DNA of 64,000 bases from Micromonospora pisi (GTDB lineage: Bacteria > Actinomycetota > Actinomycetes > Mycobacteriales > Micromonosporaceae): contig NZ_RBKT01000001.1 of NCBI RefSeq assembly GCF_003633685.1, positions 4,588,001 to 4,652,000 on the forward strand, written 5' to 3'. The position numbers and the translations under genes were made by a program. Below are positions 1 through 7,944 of the stretch, in pieces (position 1 is the stretch's first letter; each line of letters opens with the position of its first letter). Under the pieces are notes generated by a model, which was not told the origin of the DNA, searched no databases, and saw nothing but the letters and a program-made list of their open reading frames with translations.

Positions 1-1707
1 GGGTCGGTGGGGACGGTCGAGGCGATAGCCAGTTCGAGGTACGCGTAACAGGCGGCGACCGCCGAGGCCAGGCTCGGGTGGTACGGGCGCTGTGGTGCGA
101 AACGGTCGGCCTGGTCGACCCGGAGCACGTCGACCTGCCACCCTTCGCCACGAGTGCGAAGTGAGAAGCCGTCACGCCGCTGGTCGACTTCGACGGTGAC
201 CGCCAGGGCGAGACCCAACCCGTGGACCAGCCGGATCAGCTCGGCGAGCGTCGGTGCGTCGGGAAGGGGGCTGCGTACGAGCAGCCGGGCGGCGGGACGG
301 CCGGCGCTGAGCCGGGACAGGTGCAGGGTGAGCGGGTCGTCGGTGGCGTCGGCGAGCGGGATGAGCCCGTCGCGGCTGCCCGGGTCGACGGGAGCGCTGG
401 TGCCGAGTTCGGTCAGGTGCTCGGGGCGTACGCCGAGAATGTGCGCCCAGTGCGCGAGCCGGTAGTGACTGGGAAGGGCGACCACCGGTGTGCCGTCGGG
501 TTGCAGGGCGACCGGCGACAGGCGCAACGGCCGGTCGGGGTCGGCGAGCCAGTTGAGGTGCATGACCTGACCGTCGAGATCGGTGATGGTGACGACGGTG
601 CCGAGGTACGACCGTCGAGCGCCCCGGCAGGTGCGGCAGCGCGGTGGGAGCCCGTTGCTGCTGGTGGTGGCGCAGTCGGGGCAGTCGACGTACGGAATGC
701 TCGGCCCCTGCCAGCTCGGCTCCGGCGGCTCCCGGTCCCGCACGCACCTGCCAGCGTCTGACCCCGACGGGCCGGACAGGCGCAGTTTGGTGTGCCACCA
801 GCGACCGTCCCGCCAGATCGCCTGCGCGCCGCGGACCGCCGGCTCATCGTAGGTGCGGATGCGTTTTTCGAGCCGCTGCACGTCCAGGTCGTCGGTGGTG
901 GGTGGGCTCGGTGGGCCGTCCGGGATGACGAGGTACGCGGGCGCGCGCAGGGCCCGCTGGTGCAGCCCGTGCAGGGCGCCGGCGACGGTCACCGCGTCGA
1001 GGGCGGTGCCGAGGCTGTCGAACCGGCCGCGTTGCTCGGCGGGTGGAGGGGCGCCGGGGGCGTCGTAGCGGATCGCCCAGGTCAACGCGGCGCCCGGCTG
1101 GCGACGGACCTCGATCACCAGGTCCAGGCAGAGCTGCCCGGCGAGGGTGACCAACGTGGCGAGCCGTTCCGGGAGGGTGGGCGGCGCGGGGGGGCGGGGT
1201 GCAACGACCAAGATGGACGAGCCACGGGTCCCAGGAGCGGCGGGCCAGGGCGGTGGCTTCGAGGGCGCGTCGTTGCGCCAGCGGCAGTTCGGGGCGCCAG
1301 TGACCGGGGAGCAGGACCGTCAGCTCCTCGAACGGCCGGTCGGGGCTGACGATGTCGTGCACGGAGGCGGCGCTGACCTCGGCGGCGAGAGCGTGGACGA
1401 GCGGGGTGAGGTCGAGGGCGGGGTGGCCGTCCGGGTCGTAGCCCGGTTCGACGCTGCCGGGGACCACACTGGCGGAGGCGACGGCCCCGGTGTCGACGTT
1501 GGCGACGGTGAGCACGAGCTGCGCGCGGCGTACCCCGAGCTGGTGGCAGTCGTGGCAGGGCTGGGCGACCGTACCGATGCCCGTGCAGAGCGGGCAGGGC
1601 GGGTCTTCGGCGGTGGCGTCGTTACCGGGTCGGGTGCAGCGGCAGGCGACCAGGAGGAACGTGGTGCCGGCGCAGTCCGGGCACTCGATTAGGTTCTGCC
1701 CGTTCAT
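1..1707 (-). pseudogene. Large zinc-finger protein, partial, with an apparent frameshift
   Basis: Function unknown. The gene starts at ATG 1707, which overlaps the stop of the previous gene (ATGA), and runs off the left edge. The first ~170 codons read cleanly and carry DnaJ-like zinc motifs (CPDC, then CPLC...CHDC). The frame then turns into arginine/proline-rich nonsense exactly at a run of seven C (G7 on the plus strand, 1188-1194). Dropping one C restores a clean frame to position 1, at least 390 further codons. This half contains a second cysteine cluster (CPDC...CRTC, near 640-690) and normal-looking hydrophobic segments such as ATLVTLAGQLCLDLVIEV. So this is one gene of more than 560 codons, broken by a 1-nt change that is either a sequencing error or a real mutation. 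Nothing in it identifies a reaction. Confidence 0.72.
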
Positions 1708-1967
1708 CGGGCGGTCCGGTGGTTGCACTCGCCGGTGTGTTCGGTCCGCAGCACGCAACGCCGCCCGCTGGTCAGCCTCCGACCGCAGAACACCCGGTGT
1801 ACGACCTCCGGTTCGTCCTGCGCGCTGAGCGTGATGTCGCGGGTGTCGAGCGCGCGGAACGCCGCCGCGAGCGAGTGCCCGATCGTACGGGCGATCACGG
1901 CTGCCGTCTGCGGGTTCGGTGCCTGGATCGGCAGGTGGATGGTGAACCGTTGACGGTTGCTGGTCAC
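1704..1967 (-). CDS. Small Cys/His-containing protein, 87 aa
   Basis: Unrecognised. The GTG start at 1967 overlaps the DivIVA-like stop (GTGA) and its own stop overlaps the next ATG (ATGA), so it sits in a tightly coupled three-gene set. The N-terminal half has a short amphipathic region (HLPIQAPNPQTAAVIARTIG). The C-terminal third has spaced Cys/His residues (FCGRR...RRCVL...EHTGECNH) that could bind a metal ion. Codon use is typical of the genome. It may act together with the zinc-finger protein encoded next, but this is inferred only from coupling. Confidence 0.65.
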   Translation of the reverse strand: MTSNRQRFTIHLPIQAPNPQTAAVIARTIGHSLAAAFRALDTRDITLSAQDEPEVVHRVFCGRRLTSGRRCVLRTEHTGECNHRTAR

Positions 1968-2364
1968 CGCTGCCTCGCCAGGTCCCGGGGGTGCGGGGCC
2001 TGCTGCGACTGCCACTGCCGCAGGGCGTTCTTGATGCGTACGTTCTCGTCCCGGCTCGCTGCCAGCTCCGCGTAGACCCGGTGCAGGTCGTCGGCGACCC
2101 GGTCCAGGAACACCTGCACCTCGTCCGGGTCGACCCCGCGCTGCCCGAGGCGGTTGGGGTGGAAGCGCTGGTTGCGTACGTGCCACGGGCGCAGGGGAAG
2201 CTGGGCGCTGCTGCGGTAGGTGGCGGGGCGGGAGTTCCCGCTGAACGGTGCTGTGGCCGTTGCCGCTGCCGGTTGGGGGTCGCGGGCCGGGGGTGCGGTG
2301 GAGCGGGACGGGGTCGGTGGTGCGGGGAGCGGGACGCGAAGAGGCGACGGAGGAACGTACGCAC
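1964..2364 (-). CDS. DivIVA-domain-like protein, start or frame uncertain
   Basis: The last ~75 codons are a good DivIVA-type segment: LRPWHVRNQRFHPNRLG, then DPDEVQVFLDRVADDLHRVYAEL and a short coiled coil. DivIVA-like proteins usually mark membrane curvature at poles or septa. The best start signal is GTG 2364, with AAAGGCAGG about 8 nt upstream, giving VRTFLRRLFASR, but that start is in a different frame from the DivIVA part. The two would join by a 1-nt insertion, or 2-nt loss, in the C-rich linker at about 2230-2340. In the DivIVA frame itself the only upstream starts are poor (TTG 2518, GTG near 2491). So either the N terminus is misplaced or the gene is frameshifted, as its neighbour seems to be. 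Confidence 0.5.
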
Positions 2365-2700
2365 GGGCAGACCTGCCTTTCGGGTACGAGGGGACCGGGG
2401 ACGGCCTGCCCGCGTACTGAGCACGGACAGGCGCGTCCCCCCGCCTCTGTCGCCGTACGCCCCTCGGGCCGCCGTACGCCGACAAAGTCACTGGTAGAGG
2501 GCCGGGACGGGCAGCCAAAGCGGGCAGACCGGCCGTCCCGACCGTGCGAGGTGACCAAAGGTTGGAGACCGGGGAGACCTTGCATCAGGGAAGCTAAGCG
2601 AACTAGTTCGCTTAAGTCAAGGGAACTAGTTCGCTGTACCTGGAACTTGCTGCCTCAACTCCCTCGTGATCTCATGTTTGGTGGAGACCGAGGAGTGCCC
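2365..2700. other. Divergent intergenic region, 336 bp
   Basis: This region separates the leftward zinc-finger set from the rightward GntR genes. Its right half is AT-richer than its surroundings and holds the palindromic operator pair at 2595-2634. An AGGAG Shine-Dalgarno sequence (2691-2695) precedes GTG 2701. Nothing else is recognised. Confidence 0.5.
2595..2634. promoter_or_regulatory. Operator-like pair of palindromes
   Basis: TAAGCGAACTAGTTCGCTTA at 2595-2614 is a perfect 20-bp palindrome. The same core, GAACTAGTTC, recurs at 2623-2632 and is followed by GCT. The two centres are 23 bp apart, close to two helical turns. They lie about 70-100 bp upstream of the first mini-GntR gene, so they are likely operators for a GntR-type dimer, probably autoregulatory and perhaps also controlling the leftward genes. 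The symmetry is seen directly; the regulator is inferred. Confidence 0.6.
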
Positions 2701-2919
2701 GTGCCTGCAACGAAGTGGGAAAAGCTCGCTGATCACATCCGCGAACAGATCCGGACCGGAGTCCTGAAGCCTGGCGATCAACTGCCGTCGACCGCACAGC
2801 TCAAGGCCGAGCACAACGTCGGGGACGGCGTGGTCCGGTACGCCATGCACGCGCTGCGTACCGAGGGCCTGGTAGAGAGCACCCACGGCGTCGGAGTCTT
2901 CGTTGCCGAGAAGAAATAG
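2701..2919 (+). CDS. Miniature GntR-family regulator 1 (72 aa)
   Basis: DNA-binding protein consisting only of the GntR winged helix-turn-helix: WEKLADHIREQIRTGVLKPG, LPSTAQLKAEH, GDGVVRYAMHALRTEGLVES, and the wing GVGVFVAEKK. No ligand-binding domain follows. The usual GntR length is above 200 aa, so this is a stand-alone DNA-binding unit. It starts at GTG 2701 with AGGAG at 2691. The palindromes at 2595-2634 are its most likely target. It is the first of three tandem paralogues. Confidence 0.85.
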   Translation: MPATKWEKLADHIREQIRTGVLKPGDQLPSTAQLKAEHNVGDGVVRYAMHALRTEGLVESTHGVGVFVAEKK

Positions 2920-3014
2920 CGGCTCTGCTGGCCCGTAGCAGTCGATGGTGGACTGACGTCCGGCTCTGAGACTGGGGCCGGTGGGTTCAGGTATCTCTAC
3001 CCGGGGAGCGTTGT

Positions 3015-3233
3015 ATGCCCAGGCAGCAGTACCAGGTGGTCGCCGACGAGCTGCGAGCGAAGATCGAGTCAGGTGAGTGGTCGGCCGGGACGAAGTTGCC
3101 CAGCCGGTCTCAGCTCTGCAAGCAGTACGGCGTCTCTGACACCGTCGTCGGCAAGGCGATGATGCTCCTGCGCGCCACTGGCCTCATCGAGACGCTCGAA
3201 GGCGTCGGGGTGTACGCCGCGCAGCGCAAGTAG
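3015..3233 (+). CDS. Miniature GntR-family regulator 2 (72 aa)
   Basis: Same length and layout as the first mini-GntR protein: YQVVADELRAKIESGEW, LPSRSQLCKQYGVSDTVVGKAM, LLRATGLIETLEGVGVYAAQRK. ATG 3015 follows GGGGAGCG. The two proteins share the GntR fold but few identical residues, so the duplication is old or the genes came from different sources. It lacks an effector domain. It could bind the same operators or antagonise the first protein; this is not determinable here. Confidence 0.82.
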   Translation: MPRQQYQVVADELRAKIESGEWSAGTKLPSRSQLCKQYGVSDTVVGKAMMLLRATGLIETLEGVGVYAAQRK

Positions 3234-3349
3234 ACGCGTCCAAAGAGGCAACGAGATCGCCACCTCCGCCCCGGAGACTGTCGGAGGTTGTCCTTAAGGT
3301 GAGCCTTCCTCCTGCACAGTGTGGACGCTGTCGATCGAGGGAGCGAGGT

Positions 3350-3496
3350 ATGCCCGCGTCCCTGTACCAACAGATCTCCAATGACATCGCCAATCAGATC
3401 AACAGCGGCGCGTTCAAGCCCGGTGACCGGATACCGAGCACGCGGCAGCTTGAGGGACACCGGGGTAAGGGTATCTGTGTCGCATGCAGCCTTTAA
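3350..3496 (+). pseudogene. Truncated third mini-GntR gene at the island edge
   Basis: ATG 3350 begins a third GntR N terminus (LYQQISNDIANQINSGAFKPGDRIPSTRQL, shown here in one run of helix 1 and start of helix 2). It matches the other two for about 34 residues, then changes to EGHRGKGICVACSL and stops. The recognition helix and the wing are missing. The break near 3452 coincides with a drop in GC content, so the restriction island most likely inserted here or deleted the 3' part. The missing part was not found on the far side of the island. Confidence 0.7.
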
Positions 3497-3546
3497 AATT
3501 GAGCGGGAGCCAACGCGCTGCGAAGCGATTTCGCCTCGAACTTCGA

Positions 3547-4491
3547 CTAACGGCCCGTCCTGCGTCTGGCACTGGCAATTGGCGTGTCGTTGCGAGGTTG
3601 GTCACGGGGGGCGGGTAGAGCCATGCCGCGCGGAACTGGAATTACGCCGACTTCGTCCTTGCGCCAGCCGTCAATGGCGTAGGAATAGTCAACGTTTTCT
3701 CTGTATACGATCACGCCCTGTGGCTGGACTGTCGCTTGCCAGCCTAACGGAAGTCGATCGATGATCTGGCGTAGATGCGACATCAACGACACATCGCCAG
3801 GCTCAAGGGTTACCTCGCGGCCTTCGTAGTCCACCAGGCTTGCCTTATCTTTGAGATCCTTGCTCAGGTTCGACGCATAGCGGAACAAGTCGAACGGTAC
3901 GGCTTCCTTCAGGTGATCTAATGCCTGTTTCACGGGCATAGGAGCCCCAGCTCCTGAGATCCGAAGCGGTACGGTGTGATCGACAGGACGATCGATGAGC
4001 CAACTCCCGGGCGCACCCGAACCCCGGCCGCGTCCGGGGTCGTTCGATGCAAACCCTTCAACAAAGTTCCAGGGGGCCCGCCCGGACGCTCGATACTGTG
4101 CAATTAGTACTGACTCCGGTGATGTCGCGTCCACAAACTTATCAACGTAGAGGCATCGGAAGGACATGTCTGCTACATCGATGCCAACCCGTCCGCGGCA
4201 GCGTCGCCGATGTGAATCTAGTCGGGCGGCTAGCGTCTTTTGAGATTTACCAATGTAGACCGGCTGCCCTGCGTGGAAAAGCTGGTAAACCCCATGCTCG
4301 GTTCCCAGGTCGCCGATATTCTCTTCCGTGAGAGGGACTGGGGCGAGGGAGTCCAGTGCTTGAGGGAGCTGTTCCAATAATGCCTTGTGTAGGTCGAGCG
4401 CAAAGGTGTCAGCGTAGGATGTGATACGTCCTCGCTCTTGCGCTGGGGAGCCTACGGGTTTTTGAGGCCTTGCGGCATCGAATGACGTCAT
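3547..4491 (-). CDS. Eco29kI-type GIY-YIG restriction endonuclease (copy 1)
   Basis: Type II restriction endonuclease of the Eco29kI family, 314 aa. The GIY-YIG core is visible at about residues 65-165: HGVYQLF...PVYIGK, then AARLDSH (Arg and His), SPESVLI (the metal-binding Glu) and PWNFVEGFASNDPGRG (Asn). All residues known to matter in the family are kept. Eco29kI itself cuts CCGCGG; whether this enzyme does is not known. ATG 4491 was chosen because GAGGAG lies 6 nt upstream; a longer frame to 4593 has no such signal. The C-terminal ~100 residues resemble copy 2 and probably help contact DNA. It is the last gene of the leftward R-M set. Confidence 0.85.
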   Translation of the reverse strand: MTSFDAARPQKPVGSPAQERGRITSYADTFALDLHKALLEQLPQALDSLAPVPLTEENIGDLGTEHGVYQLFHAGQPVYIGKSQKTLAARLDSHRRRCRGRVGIDVADMSFRCLYVDKFVDATSPESVLIAQYRASGRAPWNFVEGFASNDPGRGRGSGAPGSWLIDRPVDHTVPLRISGAGAPMPVKQALDHLKEAVPFDLFRYASNLSKDLKDKASLVDYEGREVTLEPGDVSLMSHLRQIIDRLPLGWQATVQPQGVIVYRENVDYSYAIDGWRKDEVGVIPVPRGMALPAPRDQPRNDTPIASARRRTGR

Positions 4492-4736
4492 CTCGGCTCC
4501 TCGCCACACATTTTCTGTCCCGGGCCGCCTGACGGCCACAGTTTTCAGCTGTAAGGGTGCGCCAGCCTGACCTGGTAGCCGCCTCAGTGACATCTAGATG
4601 GCCGTGCACATCTTGAAGGCGCGGTAGATTCTCGGAACTGTTTCTAGTTCGGGTGCGCCTATGCCCGCGACAGCATATGCCATTGAGTCAAGCGTCGTAA
4701 CCCTCAAGGAGACGAGGTGATTGTCAGCCACGACGG

Positions 4737-5516
4737 CTATCGCTGGCGCGATCGTATGACCTCCGCAACTGCCTGAGCGGCGTCATCAGGAGCGACGTGC
4801 TCCCAGATCCTGATGACGCGCCACCCAGACTCAGCGAGGAGCCGATCTGTCTCGGCGTCACGTTGTTTGTTCCGATCGATCTTGGTGCGCCAGAAGTCGC
4901 TGTTCGTTCGGGCTGGCCTGTGGTGCTCGGGGCATCCGTGCCAATAGCAGCCATCGACGAAGACGGCAACACGGGCGGTGCTGAAGACGAGATCAGCCGT
5001 ACGGCGGAGCCCCGACATAGGGCGATAATTCACCCGATACCTGAGCCCCATTGCATGGAGTCGTGACCGCAAGAGAAGCTCCGGCTTCGTGTCCCGGCTT
5101 CGGTTCGAACGCATAACTGCCCGCGTCGCCAGAGACGAGGCCCAAGACTCCCGGGTCGGGTCGGCTGTCGGCTTGTTAGCCCTCATCGGTGGACTTAGCA
5201 TGCCCGTGGCGTGGGCCTTACGCCATGCTTCCTGTAGGTTCTCAGCTCTTGTGGCCTGCGTGACCTCGCCCACGTATCGTTCCTGCGTAACGCCCTGATC
5301 AGACCAGCGCAGATACGCCCGGATGCGTCGGGTGCGTCTGTAGAGTCGCAGTGACATCGAGGCGCGTGCTGTCCTGCCGTCGGCAAGCGGCAGCCTGCGC
5401 CACTCGCGCCCGCCTGCGGCCTTATCCTGCTCGGCAGTACGCGTGGCGGGTTTCGTACCGCTGCGCGGGCGCCAAGCTCCGTTAGGCGGCGTTGCCTCGT
5501 TCCAGGTGGCGGACAC
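4737..5516 (-). CDS. vsr: Very short patch repair (Vsr) endonuclease with N-terminal extension
   Basis: Vsr nicks next to T:G mismatches that arise when 5-methylcytosine deaminates, protecting methylated sites from mutation. The C-terminal ~140 residues are canonical: MRSNRSRDTKPELLLRSRLH, GLRYRVNYRP, DLVFSTARVAVFVDGCYWHGCPEH and RLLAESGWRVIRIWEH. The first ~100 residues form a separate segment (LYRRTRRIRAYLRWSDQG, then ERYVGEVTQATRAENL) absent from the E. coli protein. It starts at GTG 5516, inside the methyltransferase gene (35-nt overlap in another frame), which implies coupled expression. A shorter start near residue 105 would leave only the Vsr domain. Confidence 0.88.
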   Translation of the reverse strand: MSATWNEATPPNGAWRPRSGTKPATRTAEQDKAAGGREWRRLPLADGRTARASMSLRLYRRTRRIRAYLRWSDQGVTQERYVGEVTQATRAENLQEAWRKAHATGMLSPPMRANKPTADPTRESWASSLATRAVMRSNRSRDTKPELLLRSRLHAMGLRYRVNYRPMSGLRRTADLVFSTARVAVFVDGCYWHGCPEHHRPARTNSDFWRTKIDRNKQRDAETDRLLAESGWRVIRIWEHVAPDDAAQAVAEVIRSRQR

Positions 5517-6813
5517 GTTCGTCCCTATCTGCTTGAGTGGCAGTGGTCGAGGGTGTGGCCCAGGCGAGCGCCTTCGCGACGGCTTCGGCGACGACCTTGC
5601 CTAGCGCTACTGGCACCGCGTTCCCCAACTGTCGCATTTGCTCCCCTCGTGGCCCATGGAGCCGCCACTGATCAGGGAAGGTCATCACCCGCGCGGTTTC
5701 CCGGACGGTCATGTAGCGATGGTCGCCGCTGTCCAACATGATTACGGACTCCCCGCCCGGGACACCATGGACGCCAGCCTTCACTGTTTTCGCGGGGCGG
5801 TCCAACAGGTTAGGTGTGTGTCCGGTGTAGATTCGGGCGCCAGGCCACCCGACGTGGTGGAGCCACTTGCCGCTTGGGTGCTCCTCACCGTTAAAGACGT
5901 CCTTGGGGAGCGGCCGCTCATGTGGTCGATCGGGGTTGTCGTAAAGCGCGTCTCGAAGCGTCCGCCATGGCCGGAGTCCGTCATCCAGGGGCATCGCAGT
6001 TGGCATGGACTCCATGAACGACTTCCTAGTGGAGGCCTTGACCTGGTGGCGCTCCCAGTAGGTGCCGCTCCACTGGTCGCGAATGAGGGCGACCTGGGAG
6101 TGGGACGGCCGGGGCATGAACCTCTGTCGCCAGATTTCCTCAGTTATTCCTAGGTCCGCGCGAAAGGCGACGATGATGACGCGGTTGCGGACCTGTGGGA
6201 CCCCGAAGTCGGCGGCGTTGACCGGCATGGGAACAACCACATACCGCTGGTCGGAGTCGGCCGCCACCTCTCGATCGCGGACCTGTAGGCGCGCGTCGTG
6301 TTCCTCCCACGTCGTACCGTCAACCCGTTCCTCGAACGGGAGGGCGAGCTCACGCAGGATGTAGGTGAAGTACGGCATGAAGGACGGTCGCAGCAGGCCG
6401 CGAACATTCTCGCAGATGACAGCCTTTGGCCGGGTCTCCCGGACTACACGGAAGAGCTCCGGGAACATGTTCCGTGAGTCTTCGGTGCCCTTGTGTGCGC
6501 CGCCGAGGCTGAAGGGCTGGCAGGGCGGGCCGCCGGCGACGGCGTCGACATGCCCGAGATAGGTGAAGTCCACAGCCCTGACGTCCCCCTCGACGAGGGG
6601 CCAGGCGTCGCCGATCTCCTCGGGAAGGTGATCCTCACCCTTGCGTACAACCGCACGATTCCCGAGCAATGTCTCACAGGCCCGCTTGGCGAACTCGTTC
6701 ACGAGTAGGTGACGAAAGCCCGCCTCGTGCATCGCTAGCGCGAGTCCACCGCCCCCCGAAAACAGCTCGACGCTCGTCCCCACCTCGACGGGAAGTTCCT
6801 CCTGGTCGACCAT
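5482..6813 (-). CDS. DNA (cytosine-5)-methyltransferase
   Basis: Transfers methyl from S-adenosylmethionine to C5 of cytosine, protecting the host from the island's endonucleases. 443 aa. Conserved motifs in order: I (VELFSGGGG), IV (GGPPCQPFSLGG with the catalytic Cys), VI (ENVRG), VIII (QVRNRV), and X near the end (MRQLGNAVPVALG). A target-recognition region of about 150 residues lies between VIII and X, containing YTGHTPNLLDRPAKT. It starts at ATG 6813. This is the only methyltransferase between two endonuclease genes of one family, so it probably protects against both if they share a target. Confidence 0.93.
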   Translation of the reverse strand: MVDQEELPVEVGTSVELFSGGGGLALAMHEAGFRHLLVNEFAKRACETLLGNRAVVRKGEDHLPEEIGDAWPLVEGDVRAVDFTYLGHVDAVAGGPPCQPFSLGGAHKGTEDSRNMFPELFRVVRETRPKAVICENVRGLLRPSFMPYFTYILRELALPFEERVDGTTWEEHDARLQVRDREVAADSDQRYVVVPMPVNAADFGVPQVRNRVIIVAFRADLGITEEIWRQRFMPRPSHSQVALIRDQWSGTYWERHQVKASTRKSFMESMPTAMPLDDGLRPWRTLRDALYDNPDRPHERPLPKDVFNGEEHPSGKWLHHVGWPGARIYTGHTPNLLDRPAKTVKAGVHGVPGGESVIMLDSGDHRYMTVRETARVMTFPDQWRLHGPRGEQMRQLGNAVPVALGKVVAEAVAKALAWATPSTTATQADRDERVRHLERGNAA

Positions 6814-6963
6814 CGGTAAACCATACCGCGGAGTTTGCGATCATGGAAGTCCTGACTCGCGTTGACACAGTGATGCCGACATCCCTTGACCTGCGCGGTC
6901 CGAGATCCAGGCAGTCAGTGAGGCGAAAGACCCAAAGTGGGTCGGGCGGCGCGAGCGGCAGGC

Positions 6964-7773
6964 CTAGACCGGCGCCGAGGGGATGCCGCCTGGGGCAGAG
7001 TGAAGTGTGGTTAGCCAGCGTGCGGTAACGGTGAGTACCTCGTCCTCGTGTGGCCTCGACTCGAAACCATGGTCTGAGCCGTGGACCGAGTGGAACTCGC
7101 AGGCTGGTCGCGAAGCCGCGATGGACCTAACGGCATCGTGGGCGACCCAGGCGTCCCGCTCGCTCTGCACGACGAGGCTAGGCACGGAACTCTGCACGAA
7201 CCAACGGGTTGGTTCATGCACGCTCATCTCCTCGAAGAGCGCCCGGCCAAACTCAAACTCGCCATCGACCAGTATGAAGTCATCACGCTCAAGCCGCCGC
7301 AGGGCTTCTGGGCCGAAGTTATTGAGGCCCCACGCCTGCCGGGGCTCAACGAAGGTGTGTAGCAGGTCGAGCATGGGGTTCCACAGCACTAGGCCATGTA
7401 ACCGTGGGTCGAGCTGCGGTAGTAATACTCCGACGGGAGCCGCTCCAAAACCGGCTGCCACGATCGATATGGGCCCGGAGTAGTGGGCCATGGCGGCCTC
7501 GATAGCGGCCTGTAGGTCAAGGCTCGTACCCTCAAGCGTGACGTCACGCTCCGCGCCCTCACTGCCACCGTGCCCGCGGAACGAGAAGCGGACCACGTCG
7601 AACCCGACGTCCGTCAACCGTTCGGCGAGGCGCATGAACATGCCCCCCTGATCCATGTCAAGGCCGATGTCATGCGCGACAACGACCGCCCCAAGTCGGG
7701 CTGGTCCCACTGCGGGATGGACCGCCGCCTCTAGCCTGAGGCCGTCCTCGGACTCCAGGTCCAACGTGTTCAC
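6964..7773 (-). CDS. Alpha/beta-hydrolase-fold protein lacking the nucleophile serine
   Basis: 269 aa, GTG 7773 preceded by AGAGAGG. The fold is clear: VVVAHDIGLDMDQGGMF, then DVVRFSFRGHGGSEG (typical of serine aminopeptidase/dienelactone-hydrolase-like proteins), an acid region near VVQSERDAWV and the histidine motif GSDHGF. At the nucleophile elbow, where GxSxG is expected, the sequence is IVAAGFGAAP: the serine position holds glycine. It may therefore be a non-catalytic or atypical hydrolase. It is the first gene of the leftward R-M set, so it may belong to the defence unit, but no known R-M partner of this type can be named from sequence alone. Confidence 0.75.
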   Translation of the reverse strand: MNTLDLESEDGLRLEAAVHPAVGPARLGAVVVAHDIGLDMDQGGMFMRLAERLTDVGFDVVRFSFRGHGGSEGAERDVTLEGTSLDLQAAIEAAMAHYSGPISIVAAGFGAAPVGVLLPQLDPRLHGLVLWNPMLDLLHTFVEPRQAWGLNNFGPEALRRLERDDFILVDGEFEFGRALFEEMSVHEPTRWFVQSSVPSLVVQSERDAWVAHDAVRSIAASRPACEFHSVHGSDHGFESRPHEDEVLTVTARWLTTLHSAPGGIPSAPV

Positions 7774-7944
7774 GGCCCGACCTCTCTGGAGCAACCGCCG
7801 GTGGTGAGCCGAACGACGGCCGGCCAGTACCCTAGCCGACCGGGTTACGGGGGGCCGGGATTGAGTCACCGTCATGTTGGTCAAGAGCGAGACTTCTGCC
7901 ACACTGCAGCTCACGTGAGGTTGGTTGCTCGGAGGGTAGCGACA

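Noticed and set aside
844-2424. Single 526-codon leftward gene
   Set aside because: It passes through the DivIVA segment and the 87-aa gene in the wrong frame and loses coding character after 1188; better explained as overlapping genes plus a frameshift.
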